From Lachnospiraceae bacterium (GTDB taxonomy: Bacteria > Bacillota > Clostridia > Lachnospirales > Lachnospiraceae): 64,000 nucleotides of DNA. The DNA lies in contig CAJTIU010000016.1 in NCBI GenBank assembly GCA_910576335.1, positions 43,517-107,516 on the forward strand, given 5' to 3'. Shown in pieces: positions 51,575 to 60,052 of the stretch. The notes under the pieces were generated by a model. It made no database searches, was not told the origin of the DNA, and saw only the letters and a program-made list of their open reading frames with translations. Every line of letters begins with the position of its first letter. The stretch's first letter is position 1. The position numbers and the translations under genes were made by a program.

Positions 51575-52813
51575 ATGAAGATTACGATTGCAGGAATTGG
51601 ATATGTGGGCTTATCGCTTGCGGTATTATTAGCTCAGAACAATGATATCACGATATCAGATATTCTGCCAGACAAGGTGGAGCTGGTGAACAGACGGAGG
51701 TCGCCGGTCCGGGACGCAGAGATTGAACAGTACATGTCAGAGAAGGAATTACGGCTAAGGGCGACAACGGACTGCCAGAGTGCATATGAGGGGGCAGAGC
51801 TGGTGATTGTGGCTGTTCCGACCAATTATGACAGCCAGAGCAATTTTTTTGATACAACTGCTGTTGAAAATGTGATAGAACAAGTCCGGTCAGTGAATCC
51901 GGAGGCTGTGATCATGATTAAATCAACAGTTCCGGTAGGCTTTACAGAGAGTATTTCTGGAAAATATGGAACAGGGCGGATTCTGTTCAGCCCGGAATTT
52001 CTCCGGGAATCGAAGGCGCTGTATGATAACCTTTACCCGTCCAGGATTATTGTGGGCTGTGATAAGGCAGACGGGCTCTCCTGCCGTTATGCAGAGCAGT
52101 TTGCCGGTCTGCTTTCGGAGTGTGCGTTGAAGGAGGATGTGCCTGTGCTCATTATGGGAACCACGGAGGCAGAAGCAGTGAAGCTGTTTGCAAACACTTA
52201 TCTGGCTCTGCGCATCAGCTATTTTAATGAGCTGGACACCTATGCGGAGATGAAGGGGCTTGATACACGGCAGATTATAGAGGGCGTCTGCATGGATCCC
52301 CGTATCGGGGACTATTATAACAATCCTTCATTTGGCTATGGAGGGTACTGCCTGCCGAAGGATACGAAGCAGCTTCTTGCCAATTACAGGGAGGTTCCGG
52401 AGAATCTGATCGAGGCAATTGTAGACTCGAACCGGACAAGGAAGGATTTTATTGCGGACCAGATTCTGAATAAAGTTGGGTATTATGCCTACGGGACGAG
52501 GAACCTCTATGAGAGGGATGTGGAGAAAACGGTTACGATTGGCATTTTCCGTCTGACCATGAAGAGCAACAGCGATAATTTCAGGCAGAGCTCTATACAG
52601 GGAATCATGAAGAGGATTAAGGCCAAGGGAGCGGAGGTGGTTATTTACGAGCCTATGTTGGAGGATCATTCCACCTTTTTTGGAAGCCGGGTGGTGAATG
52701 ACCTGGAGGAATTTAAGCGGGTTTCGGACTGTATCGTGGTGAACAGATATGATAACTGCCTGGATGATGTGACAGATAAAGTATATACACGGGATATATA
52801 TAAACGGGATTGA
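51575..52813 (+). CDS. ugd: UDP-glucose 6-dehydrogenase (nucleotide-sugar dehydrogenase)
   Basis: 412 residues. Starts [16 protein letters not shown] (NAD-binding GxGxxG). STVPVGFT and [12 protein letters not shown] precede the central domain, and the catalytic Cys259 is in YGGYCLPKD. It oxidises UDP-glucose (or a related UDP-sugar) twice with NAD to the uronic acid, supplying precursors for capsule or exopolysaccharide. The ATG at 51575 is used because the in-frame upstream ATG at 51485 would place the promoter inside the gene. It is followed after 34 bp by an AAA-ATPase-like gene of unrelated type. Confidence 0.9.
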   Translation: MKITIAGIGYVGLSLAVLLAQNNDITISDILPDKVELVNRRRSPVRDAEIEQYMSEKELRLRATTDCQSAYEGAELVIVAVPTNYDSQSNFFDTTAVENVIEQVRSVNPEAVIMIKSTVPVGFTESISGKYGTGRILFSPEFLRESKALYDNLYPSRIIVGCDKADGLSCRYAEQFAGLLSECALKEDVPVLIMGTTEAEAVKLFANTYLALRISYFNELDTYAEMKGLDTRQIIEGVCMDPRIGDYYNNPSFGYGGYCLPKDTKQLLANYREVPENLIEAIVDSNRTRKDFIADQILNKVGYYAYGTRNLYERDVEKTVTIGIFRLTMKSNSDNFRQSSIQGIMKRIKAKGAEVVIYEPMLEDHSTFFGSRVVNDLEEFKRVSDCIVVNRYDNCLDDVTDKVYTRDIYKRD

Positions 52814-52847
52814 CAGAAACTGCTTTTGAAGGGGAGGTGAACATATT

Positions 52848-54440
52848 ATGGGGATCTATCTGAACCCTGGGAACAGCGGCTTTGCCGGGATACTGAATGA
52901 CCAGTACATTGATAAGACGGGGCTGATCGGACTGATTAATGATTCTATTGAAACACCCAGAAGATTAACCTGTATCAGCCGTCCCCGCAGGTTTGGCAAA
53001 TCATTCGCGGCACAGATGCTTTGTGCCTATTATGACAAGACATGTGATTCTTCGGAGCTGTTTCACCATAAGGAGATCAGCATGGACAAAAGCTACAGGC
53101 GATATCTGAATCAGTACGATGTGATCTATGTTGACATGACATATATTAAGCCATTTACAGATCAGTACAGGATGCTTGTGCCTTATCTGAGCAGCAGGAT
53201 TACAGAGGAACTGAAGGCAGCTTACCCAGAGCTTCATGTAAGCAGTGAACTGCCTGCATCCATGATAAATGCGGCGGAGCTTACTGGTAATAAGTTTATC
53301 ATGATCATTGATGAGTGGGATGCCCCGATCCGGGAAAATCCGCTGGTTCAGCAGGAATATCTGGAGTTTCTCAGGACTCTGTTTAAAAGCAGCGGAACGA
53401 CTGCAAAGATATTTGCAGCCGCTTATATGACGGGAATTCTTCCGATTAAAAAGGATGGGAAGCAGTCCGCCATTTCTGATTTTAAGGAATATACGATGAT
53501 TAAGCCGCGGAAATTTGGCAGATATGCCGGCTTTACAGAGGGGGAGGTGGCAGGGCTCTGCGATAAAAACGGGATAGATTTCCAGACAATGAAGCAGTGG
53601 TATGACGGATATTTTTTTAATGGCGTCGGTTCAGTATATAATCCGAATTCGGTTATGCAGGCAATTGACAATCGTGATTTTGATTCCTACTGGACAGAGA
53701 CATCTGCAGCAGAAAGCCTGTTGGATTACATCAGTAAAGGATATGCGGGTCTGACAAGGACAATTGCCAGGTTAATTGGCGGGGTGGAGGTCCAGGTGAA
53801 TACGAATGGGTTCGGAAATGACCTTGTTACTTTCAAGGGAAAGGATGATGTACTGACACTTCTGATCCACCTGGGTTATCTGGCATATGATGAAAGTAAA
53901 AAGGCGGTTCATATTCCCAATGAAGAGATACGGATGGAATTCCTGAAGTCTGTCAGGGAGGTGGATCATGCGGAAACAATGAAGCGCGTCGCGGAAAGTG
54001 ACCAGCTGCTGTATGATACCATTCACATGAACGAGGAAGCTGTGGCGGCTGCAATAGAAAAAATTCATCTGGAGGAGACAGCGCCTTTACATTATAATAA
54101 AGAGGAGAGCCTGCGCAGTGTGATTAAGCTGGCATACTATACGTACAAGGATCATTATCTGCAATGGGAGGAACTGCCGGCGGGAGCAGGGTATGCGGAT
54201 ATTGTCTATCTTCCGAAGAAGAGTTCGGGTTATCCGGCACTTGTAATTGAGATGAAATGGAATAAGACGGTATCCGGTGCAATCAGACAGATAAAAGAAC
54301 GGCAGTATCCCAGGGCGCTGGAGAATTATGGAGGAGATATTCTTTTGGTTGCGGTGAACTATGATAAGGATGCACTGGCCGGTACACGCCGTCATACATG
54401 TACGATAGAAAAATTAGAGGGGGTGTCTTTCGACTTTTAA
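52848..54440 (+). CDS. AAA-ATPase-like protein with C-terminal PD-(D/E)XK nuclease domain
   Basis: 530 residues. N-terminal AAA-ATPase_like (PF09820-type) domain with a modified P-loop RPRRFGKSF, and Walker B IIDEWDAPI. The C-terminal PDDEXK_9-type domain contains GYADIVYLPKKSSGYPALVIEMKWNK, where the D...EMK triad is visible. This large family is common in gut anaerobes in many copies and is of unknown role, possibly mobile or defence related. GGGAGGTG precedes the ATG. A relative lacking the nuclease is convergent to it (54490-55716). Confidence 0.85.
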   Translation: MGIYLNPGNSGFAGILNDQYIDKTGLIGLINDSIETPRRLTCISRPRRFGKSFAAQMLCAYYDKTCDSSELFHHKEISMDKSYRRYLNQYDVIYVDMTYIKPFTDQYRMLVPYLSSRITEELKAAYPELHVSSELPASMINAAELTGNKFIMIIDEWDAPIRENPLVQQEYLEFLRTLFKSSGTTAKIFAAAYMTGILPIKKDGKQSAISDFKEYTMIKPRKFGRYAGFTEGEVAGLCDKNGIDFQTMKQWYDGYFFNGVGSVYNPNSVMQAIDNRDFDSYWTETSAAESLLDYISKGYAGLTRTIARLIGGVEVQVNTNGFGNDLVTFKGKDDVLTLLIHLGYLAYDESKKAVHIPNEEIRMEFLKSVREVDHAETMKRVAESDQLLYDTIHMNEEAVAAAIEKIHLEETAPLHYNKEESLRSVIKLAYYTYKDHYLQWEELPAGAGYADIVYLPKKSSGYPALVIEMKWNKTVSGAIRQIKERQYPRALENYGGDILLVAVNYDKDALAGTRRHTCTIEKLEGVSFDF

Positions 54441-54451
54441 TAGCTCCGCCA

Positions 54452-54495
54452 GATTAGGCCGGGGCATGCTATGGCAGAGCATGCCCTTCCTAATC
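54452..54495. terminator. Bidirectional hairpin between convergent genes
   Basis: GATTAGG/CCTAATC closes a stem with an inner GGGCATGCT/AGCATGCCC, loop ATGGCAG. It lies between two convergent AAA-ATPase-like genes and includes the stop codon of the minus-strand one (54490-54492). There is no strong T-run. Confidence 0.6.
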
Positions 54496-55716
54496 CAAGG
54501 TTGCTTTCAGCATCCGTTCCGATTCCTTTGCAAGGTTGTGGACGTAGCCCAGAGACGGCTCCTTTTGAATCATATCTATAAATTTGTCCATTAACTCTTT
54601 GTTTGGAATGGATACCCGGTCATTCCTGCTGCATAGGAAACCATACACCGCCATCGCGGAGAGAATCTCATCCTTTGTCCGCAGATTCATGGAGGTGGCC
54701 GCATATTCCTGTATTTTCGCAGGGACAGATTCCCCGGCGGCCATAAGGGCAATGGAATCCCGTACATCATCTACATTTTTCCGTACATAATAGAAGAGCT
54801 CATCATAAGGACCGGAATTTGTCCAGTAATTACTGAGCTGGTTATCGCTTAGGGCACATACTACGGAACGGGGGTTATAAAGCCTTTTTCCCGATGGTGT
54901 CTGATAACCATCATACCATATGCGCAGCCCCTCCCTGGTAATCCGGGGTTCTTTTGTAAGCTTTCGATAGCGCTCAAACAGGAGATCCACTTCTTCATCG
55001 GAAAACCCGAAGTATTCACTGTACTTTTGTTTTGTGGCCATCGTATATTCCAGGAACATATTTAGCTCTGAGCCGCTGGAATATTTGGCAATCGGCAGGA
55101 CTCCGGTCATATATGCGAATTCGACGTACGGCTGATCTTTTAGCAGGTTGCTGATAAAATCAATGAAAGAAGCCTTGTCAGCCTCTGTTACGAATTGCCT
55201 GTGAAAAATAAAATCCCACTCATCAAGAACAAAGATGAATTTTACTTCATCCTCCAATTCCAGAATCTGATTCATGGCATCCCAGACCGCGGTTCCGGAA
55301 TCAATCCCTGCGCCAGGAAATTCCCGGATCAGATCATCCAGAAGTCGTTTTTGGATTCTTGAAATGTACTGGGAATAGCTTTTGCATTCTGCAGGCATTT
55401 CGTTAAACATGATATGAATGACATTATGCCTGTTTAAGTGCTCCTGATACCACGGTTTCCTGCTGACTGCTAATGTCTGGAATATGCCGCTGCTGTCAGT
55501 TCCACGTCCGAAATAGGAGGAAATCATATTTGCCATGACGGTCTTGCCAAACCGGCGGGGCCTGGTGATACAGACATATCTGTTTCCGGCCGAGCCTGTC
55601 TGATCCAGCAGGGTGTAAAGTTCCTCTAAAAGAAGGGTTTTATCTACAAAATATGCCGCCCGCGCTTCCTTTCCATAAAGAATGGCTGGTTTTTTGCTGT
55701 TCAGATAAAATCCCAT
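54490..55716 (-). CDS. AAA-ATPase-like protein without the nuclease domain
   Basis: 408 residues. The same N-terminal family as the facing gene, with P-loop-like RPRRFGKTV, Walker B FVLDEWDFIF and a YMTGVLPIAKYSSGSELNMF segment. It ends at ALRM-type helices (LAKESERMLKATLD) before the PD-(D/E)XK domain that relatives carry, so it appears C-terminally shortened. The stop falls inside the intergenic hairpin, consistent with truncation by loss of the 3' part. It may still bind ATP. GAGGAGA precedes the ATG. Function unknown. Confidence 0.75.
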   Translation of the reverse strand: MGFYLNSKKPAILYGKEARAAYFVDKTLLLEELYTLLDQTGSAGNRYVCITRPRRFGKTVMANMISSYFGRGTDSSGIFQTLAVSRKPWYQEHLNRHNVIHIMFNEMPAECKSYSQYISRIQKRLLDDLIREFPGAGIDSGTAVWDAMNQILELEDEVKFIFVLDEWDFIFHRQFVTEADKASFIDFISNLLKDQPYVEFAYMTGVLPIAKYSSGSELNMFLEYTMATKQKYSEYFGFSDEEVDLLFERYRKLTKEPRITREGLRIWYDGYQTPSGKRLYNPRSVVCALSDNQLSNYWTNSGPYDELFYYVRKNVDDVRDSIALMAAGESVPAKIQEYAATSMNLRTKDEILSAMAVYGFLCSRNDRVSIPNKELMDKFIDMIQKEPSLGYVHNLAKESERMLKATLD

Positions 55717-55834
55717 GTTTCAATCTCCTCTCTGAATTCATCCAATTCGTCCATATCCTTATTGTAGTATATAACCTTTTTGAAAAAGCGTCAATCAGCA
55801 AAGGTGATCTTGAATACCTGATGCGGTTTTTGGT

Positions 55835-55871
55835 GTTACTATGAACGACCTCCTGGGCCGTGAATAGTAAC
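55835..55871. repeat. 37-bp inverted repeat, left flank of toxin module
   Basis: Begins GTTACTATGAACG and ends CGTGAATAGTAAC. An inverted copy of the same length lies at 56331-56367. Related to the GTTACTATTC family seen at 36510 and 38732. Confidence 0.8.
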
Positions 55872-55904
55872 AGAATATCGTACAGTGGATAGTGAAAAAT
55901 TAAA

Positions 55905-55933
55905 TTGAACTTCCTGTCGAATTATGGTAGTAT
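55905..55933 (+). promoter_or_regulatory. Toxin promoter
   Basis: -35 TTGAAC (55905-55910), 17-bp spacer, -10 TAGTAT (55928-55933), giving a ~105-nt structured leader before the toxin ATG at 56045. Confidence 0.65.
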
Positions 55934-56044
55934 TTATCTGGGACTACCAAGATGGTAGGCGGTTAGCCCTCTCCGGAGGGACTGTGACCCTCCGATTACA
56001 TAGAAACCCGCAAGGGAATCGAAAGGAAAGGAGGGCTGAAGCGA

Positions 56045-56149
56045 ATGTTGACGATAGAAGGATTGATTTCAGTGCTTGGCTTATGCCTGACTTGTTTCGG
56101 TCTCGGATACGCCATCGGTAGCAAAGATAATAACAAGACACAAAAATAG
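56045..56149 (+). CDS. Small hydrophobic type I toxin, holin-like (Hol_Tox/TxpA type)
   Basis: 34 residues: MLTIEGLISVLGLCLTC... with a single membrane helix (about residues 3-24) and a charged, Lys/Asn-rich tail. AAAGGAGGGC lies about 10 bases before the ATG. Such peptides insert into the membrane and arrest growth; they are neutralised by an antisense RNA to the 3' end of the mRNA. A strong leftward promoter downstream (see the antisense RNA) completes the module. The stop codon lies in a hairpin CACAAAAATAGCCG/CGGCTATTTTGTG shared by both transcripts. Confidence 0.8.
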   Translation: MLTIEGLISVLGLCLTCFGLGYAIGSKDNNKTQK

Positions 56150-56256
56150 CCGCCCACCCCCGACCAAAGGTTACGGCTATTTTGTGACTAAATAATCGGG
56201 CTAACCGTCTATCGGTAGCTCCTGTTGGGCATCTGTTAGCGCAGATGTCCTTCTTT
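56139..56256 (-). ncRNA. Antisense antitoxin RNA, RatA-like
   Basis: Minus-strand promoter: -35 TTGCGG (56286-56291), 17-bp spacer, -10 TATATT (56263-56268), predicting a start near 56256. The transcript runs into the toxin 3' end and would terminate at the hairpin 56139-56186, giving about 118 nt overlapping the mRNA tail. This is the layout of txpA/RatA-type loci. Exact ends are inferred. Confidence 0.7.
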
Positions 56257-56330
56257 ATGTTCAATATACCACAATCTTCACAGTGCCGCAAGCATTTTTT
56301 AGCGGTTGTTCGATTGGTTTCCCTTTTTCT

Positions 56331-56367
56331 GTTACTATTCACGTGCTAACCGTCCGCTCATAGTAAC
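56331..56367. repeat. 37-bp inverted repeat, right flank of toxin module
   Basis: The complement begins GTTACTATGAGCG and ends CGTGAATAGTAAC, matching the left flank at 55835-55871 in inverted orientation with conserved 13-bp ends. Confidence 0.8.
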
Positions 56368-56396
56368 TTTTTAGAGAAAAAAGTTTACAAATACAC

Positions 56397-56425
56397 TTGA
56401 CAATCTTTCTCTGAGCTGATATATT
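56397..56425 (+). promoter_or_regulatory. Promoter of the GH127 gene
   Basis: A consensus -35 TTGACA (56397-56402), 17-bp spacer, -10 TATATT (56420-56425), about 115 bp before the gene start at 56539. Confidence 0.75.
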
Positions 56426-56538
56426 CCACTCCTGGCAAAAAAATAGCTTTGTAAGCAAAAAAGGGATGGTTATGGCAAAGAATGCAGGGAAAGCAAAAAT
56501 AACGGTAAGATCAGATCAGACGAAGAAGCGGAGGAGTA

Positions 56539-58806
56539 ATGAGCGAGAAGAAAGAGATCAGAACAGTAGAAGAAATTATTAAGGCAGACCTGGATGGAAT
56601 CTATATCGGGAATCTGAATACTGTGGAGGCAGATCTTGTACTGCCGTTAAAAGGAAAGAATGGCTCCCGCTTTTCATGGACAACGGGAGAAGAGCGCTTT
56701 ATCGAAGCAGACGGCACAGTGCATCGTCCGCTTCATGGGATGGAAAACCGGAAGGTGACACTGACCGTTAAGGCTGTGTATGGCGCTTGTTCCGGGGAGC
56801 GGAAATTTATTGCCACGGTTCTTAAGGAGGAAAAGGAGACAAAGGTCACAGAAGTCCTTGAGGTGACTATGACGGAAGTCCTGGGAGAGAAGGCAGAGCT
56901 GCCGCCGGAGGTAATCGTGAACTGTGCGGACGGACGGTGCATGACCATGCCTGTCTGTTGGGAGGATTACGCCCCGCTTTCTGAGGAAGGAACAGTCTGT
57001 GTGAAAGGAACGGTAAAGGAATGCGGGAAGAAAGCAGCAGCACGGATTACCTATGCTGCTGAGAAAGAGGAAGAAAAAGCCCCGGAACAGAAGGGAAGCT
57101 TTTTCAGCCTGCAGGATGTCCGGCTGTCAGAGGGAACGCTTTACTATGAATATCAGCAGCGCATGCTAGAGTATCTGCTTCAGACAGACGATGACCAGAT
57201 GCTCTATAATTTCCGCAGGGAGGCAGGATTAGATACAAAGGGCGCTCCTCCTATGACAGGCTGGGATGAAGAAAGCTGTAAGCTTAAGGGGCATACGACA
57301 GGACATTATCTGTCAGGGCTTGCGCTGGCCTGGGGCGCCACGGGAGACATGCGGATCCGGAAAAAGATTGATTACATGGTAGACGCGCTCTGCGAATGTC
57401 AGGAAAAGATGGAGGCCTCCGGGAAGTATCACAGAGGCTTCTTGAGCGCTTATTCAGAAGAGCAGTTCGATCTCCTTGAGCAATATACAAAATATCCCGA
57501 AATATGGGCGCCTTACTATACACTGGATAAAATCATGTCAGGTCTTTATGACTGCTATCAGCTTGCGGGAAACAAAAAGGCCCGTAATGTTCTGAAGCTT
57601 ATGGGGGACTGGGTATATGACCGTCTGTCCAGGCTCCCGAAGGAGAAGCTGGATAAAATGTGGTCCATGTATATTGCCGGTGAGTTCGGCGGTATGCTGG
57701 GCACTATGGTAAAGCTGTATCAGATAAGCGGGGAGGAAGCACATCTTAAGGCGGCTAAGATGTTCCTGAATGAAAAATTATTTTACCCTATGGAGCAGAG
57801 AGTGGATACCCTGGAGGATATTCATGCGAATCAGCACATTCCACAGATCATAGGGGCAATGGAGCTGCTTGGTGCATGTAAGGAACGCAGATACTGGGAC
57901 ATTGGAAAGAATTTCTGGGAGATTGTAACAGGAGGACATATCTACTGTATCGGGGGTACAGGAGAGACAGAGATGTTCCACCGGGCAGGATCAACGTGTG
58001 ACTATCTGACAGACAAATCAGCGGAAAGCTGCGCAAGTTATAATATGATCCGCCTTACCGGACAGCTATTTTCTTATACAATGGACGGAGCTCTCATGGA
58101 TTATTACGACAATACACTGAGGAACCATATCCTCACATCCTGCAGTCATACAGATGACGGCGGGACCACCTATTTTTTGCCTTTGGAGGCAGGAGGACGC
58201 AAGGAATATTCAACGGCAGAAAATTCATGCTGCCATGGAACTGGTATGGAGAGCCGTTTCCGGTACATGGAGCATATCTATGCTTATGATGAGGAGTACA
58301 TATATGTGAACCTGCTGATCGACTCTGTGCTTTCCGGGAATACTGCACTTAGGCAGCACAGTAATATGGAGACCGGAGAGGTGACAATCCAGTGTATGAA
58401 GAAAATGGATAAAAAACTGAAAATACATATCCCGGCATGGGCAGGGAAGCGCTTTACACTGTCTGTGAATGGTATCCTGCAGAAAAAGGTATGTATAGAA
58501 AACGGATATGTATGTGCTGCTGGTTTTGGAAGAGAAGGGGATGAAGCTGTATTAAAACTTCCGATAGAGCTTCGGATACTGGAAAATGATTCCGATAGAA
58601 GCCTTGTAAACCTGGCATATGGCCCGTATATACTGGCGGCGCTGTCAGAAGAAAAGGCATTCCTGCCAGCGCCGGAATTAAATGAGATGCGCAAGTTGGA
58701 AGGAAAAGGCCATTTTGAGGCAGGCGGGGTGAGATACGTTCCGTTTGCGGAGGTAGATCTCGAAGCTTATCATGTTTACTTTGAAATGGGGACGGGGCAT
58801 TTTTAA
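56539..58806 (+). CDS. GH127-type beta-L-arabinofuranosidase with N-terminal Ig-like domains
   Basis: 755 residues. Residues 1-95 resemble the atrophied bacterial Ig domain found on glycosidases and ~105-175 a Big_4 domain. From ~195 is an (alpha/alpha)6 GH127 (DUF1680) catalytic region (TGHYLSGLAL, GGTGETEMF). The zinc/nucleophile set known for GH127 is visible: Glu496 and Cys498 in ESCASYNM and Cys564-Cys565 in NSCCHGTG. It removes terminal beta-L-arabinofuranose from plant glycans. There is no signal peptide, so it acts inside the cell on imported oligosaccharides. The last codons (MGTGHF-stop) lie in a GGGGACGGGG repeat. Confidence 0.85.
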   Translation: MSEKKEIRTVEEIIKADLDGIYIGNLNTVEADLVLPLKGKNGSRFSWTTGEERFIEADGTVHRPLHGMENRKVTLTVKAVYGACSGERKFIATVLKEEKETKVTEVLEVTMTEVLGEKAELPPEVIVNCADGRCMTMPVCWEDYAPLSEEGTVCVKGTVKECGKKAAARITYAAEKEEEKAPEQKGSFFSLQDVRLSEGTLYYEYQQRMLEYLLQTDDDQMLYNFRREAGLDTKGAPPMTGWDEESCKLKGHTTGHYLSGLALAWGATGDMRIRKKIDYMVDALCECQEKMEASGKYHRGFLSAYSEEQFDLLEQYTKYPEIWAPYYTLDKIMSGLYDCYQLAGNKKARNVLKLMGDWVYDRLSRLPKEKLDKMWSMYIAGEFGGMLGTMVKLYQISGEEAHLKAAKMFLNEKLFYPMEQRVDTLEDIHANQHIPQIIGAMELLGACKERRYWDIGKNFWEIVTGGHIYCIGGTGETEMFHRAGSTCDYLTDKSAESCASYNMIRLTGQLFSYTMDGALMDYYDNTLRNHILTSCSHTDDGGTTYFLPLEAGGRKEYSTAENSCCHGTGMESRFRYMEHIYAYDEEYIYVNLLIDSVLSGNTALRQHSNMETGEVTIQCMKKMDKKLKIHIPAWAGKRFTLSVNGILQKKVCIENGYVCAAGFGREGDEAVLKLPIELRILENDSDRSLVNLAYGPYILAALSEEKAFLPAPELNEMRKLEGKGHFEAGGVRYVPFAEVDLEAYHVYFEMGTGHF

Positions 58807-58821
58807 AAATGCCCCGTCCCC
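58788..58821. repeat. GGGGACGGGG palindrome forming the end of the GH127 gene
   Basis: Perfect 34-bp palindrome. It encodes the last residues GTGHF and the TAA stop (58804-58806) of the GH127 gene, as the copy at 715 does for the first lipoprotein. Confidence 0.9.
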
Positions 58822-58828
58822 ATTTGAC

Positions 58829-58858
58829 TTGCAGTTTGTGTCAGCCGTATGCTATACT
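58829..58858 (+). promoter_or_regulatory. Promoter of secreted protein gene
   Basis: -35 TTGCAG (58829-58834), 18-bp spacer, -10 TATACT (58853-58858, extended TGCTATACT), directly after the palindrome and 40 bp before the ATG at 58901. Confidence 0.65.
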
Positions 58859-58900
58859 ATAGAAAAATATTCCACGAAAAAGAAAGGAAGCATAAAAACT

Positions 58901-59767
58901 ATGAAAAAGAAAATTTCTCCTGTATTTTTTGCATTTGTCACAATGCTCTTCAGCCTGATGTTCTGTGGGATCCGGACGCAGGCGGCGTCACTGGGTCAGG
59001 AGAACTGGCTTACCCCCGGCGAAAAAATAATATCACACGATATAACAAATGATGGAAAGAAGGATACGATCCGCTTTCGTGTTACAGCTTTGGGCGGTGG
59101 CAGTGATTATTGCAATAAAGCCTATGTTTATGTAAACGGGACACAGGCTCTGACCTTGAATATCAGAGCCTGCAACAGTATTCAGTTCCGCCATATTTCC
59201 TGCTCAAAAAAGAAGAATTATCTTCAGATAGAGGCCCATGCTGACGGAGGATTTATGACGATGAATAAAATCTACAGATACTCCAAAGGCAAACTGACTG
59301 CTGCCGCTGACCTGGGGCGGGCTGACAATATGAGCGCCAGGATCACGAAAGTAACCTCGTCCTATATTGAGGCCAGATTTTCAGTCCAGCCATTTGAAAC
59401 AGGCCGTATAGAATGGAGCTTTAAATATAAGCCATCAGGCAGCAGGTTAAAACTTAAAAGCAGCACGGCCCCAGTGGTAAGTGCGCTTGGTGATTTAACC
59501 TACCCTTCGGATGGATATCATAAATATTTTAAGAAAAACCAGTTTGTCACATCATACGGACGCACTTACTATACATCCGCCAGTTTGAAGAAAAAGGCAT
59601 TTACCACGAAAAAAGGAGATATCGTTACACTTAAGAAAGTAAAGATTTCCAAAAAGAAAATGTATCTCTGCTTTAAGAAGGGGAAAAGAACCGGATGGGT
59701 CCGCATCAAAGGATCATATACCAGAAACGAATGGTATCGCGGTGTATCCCAGAGGCTTGCCGGATAG
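58901..59767 (+). CDS. Secreted basic protein, possible SH3-like C-terminus
   Basis: 288 residues from ATG 58901 (AAAGGAAG before it; a longer in-frame start would run through the promoter). Cleavable signal peptide ending near TQAAS (residue ~30). Then a beta-rich module with a calcium- or FG-GAP-like ISHDITNDGKKDTIRF and a Lys-rich tail with KKGDIVTLKKVKISKKKM and GWVRI, resembling an SH3-type wall-binding fold. No catalytic residues recognised. Closely packed between two palindrome copies, so a single-gene transcript. Function unknown, probably a wall or envelope protein. Confidence 0.75.
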   Translation: MKKKISPVFFAFVTMLFSLMFCGIRTQAASLGQENWLTPGEKIISHDITNDGKKDTIRFRVTALGGGSDYCNKAYVYVNGTQALTLNIRACNSIQFRHISCSKKKNYLQIEAHADGGFMTMNKIYRYSKGKLTAAADLGRADNMSARITKVTSSYIEARFSVQPFETGRIEWSFKYKPSGSRLKLKSSTAPVVSALGDLTYPSDGYHKYFKKNQFVTSYGRTYYTSASLKKKAFTTKKGDIVTLKKVKISKKKMYLCFKKGKRTGWVRIKGSYTRNEWYRGVSQRLAG

Positions 59768-59781
59768 CATGAGTGCGAAAT

Positions 59782-59815
59782 GGGGACGGGGCATTTTTAA
59801 AAATGCCCCGTCCCC
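59782..59815. repeat. GGGGACGGGG palindrome after the secreted protein gene
   Basis: Perfect 34-bp palindrome 14 bp beyond the stop codon at 59765-59767. Confidence 0.9.
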
Positions 59816-60052
59816 ATTTCGTTCAAACAATGTGTTACATAGCACTTGATAATTTCCTCAATATAATGGATAATGAAAGAAAAGGAACACAGATCAGCGA
59901 ACTGAAGGTATGGCTGTGTTTTATCGAATCAGCAGGGTAGAGCATATCTATAAGGTGATAGGAAGTTATCCTTGGTTCGAAGCGCTGTATCAAATAAACA
60001 AAGCTTTTGCTGTAAAGGTGAAGGTAAGTCGGTAACGGAGGAGTGAGAGACA

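Noticed and set aside
56473..56590. Short basic frame before the GH127 gene (MAKNAGKAKITVRS...)
   Set aside because: It overlaps the GH127 start in another frame and has no recognisable similarity; composition suggests chance.
59897..60049. Possible gene fragment before the SpoIID-like gene (VEHIYKVIGSYPWFEALYQ)
   Set aside because: No start with ribosome site and no recognised family; too short to support.
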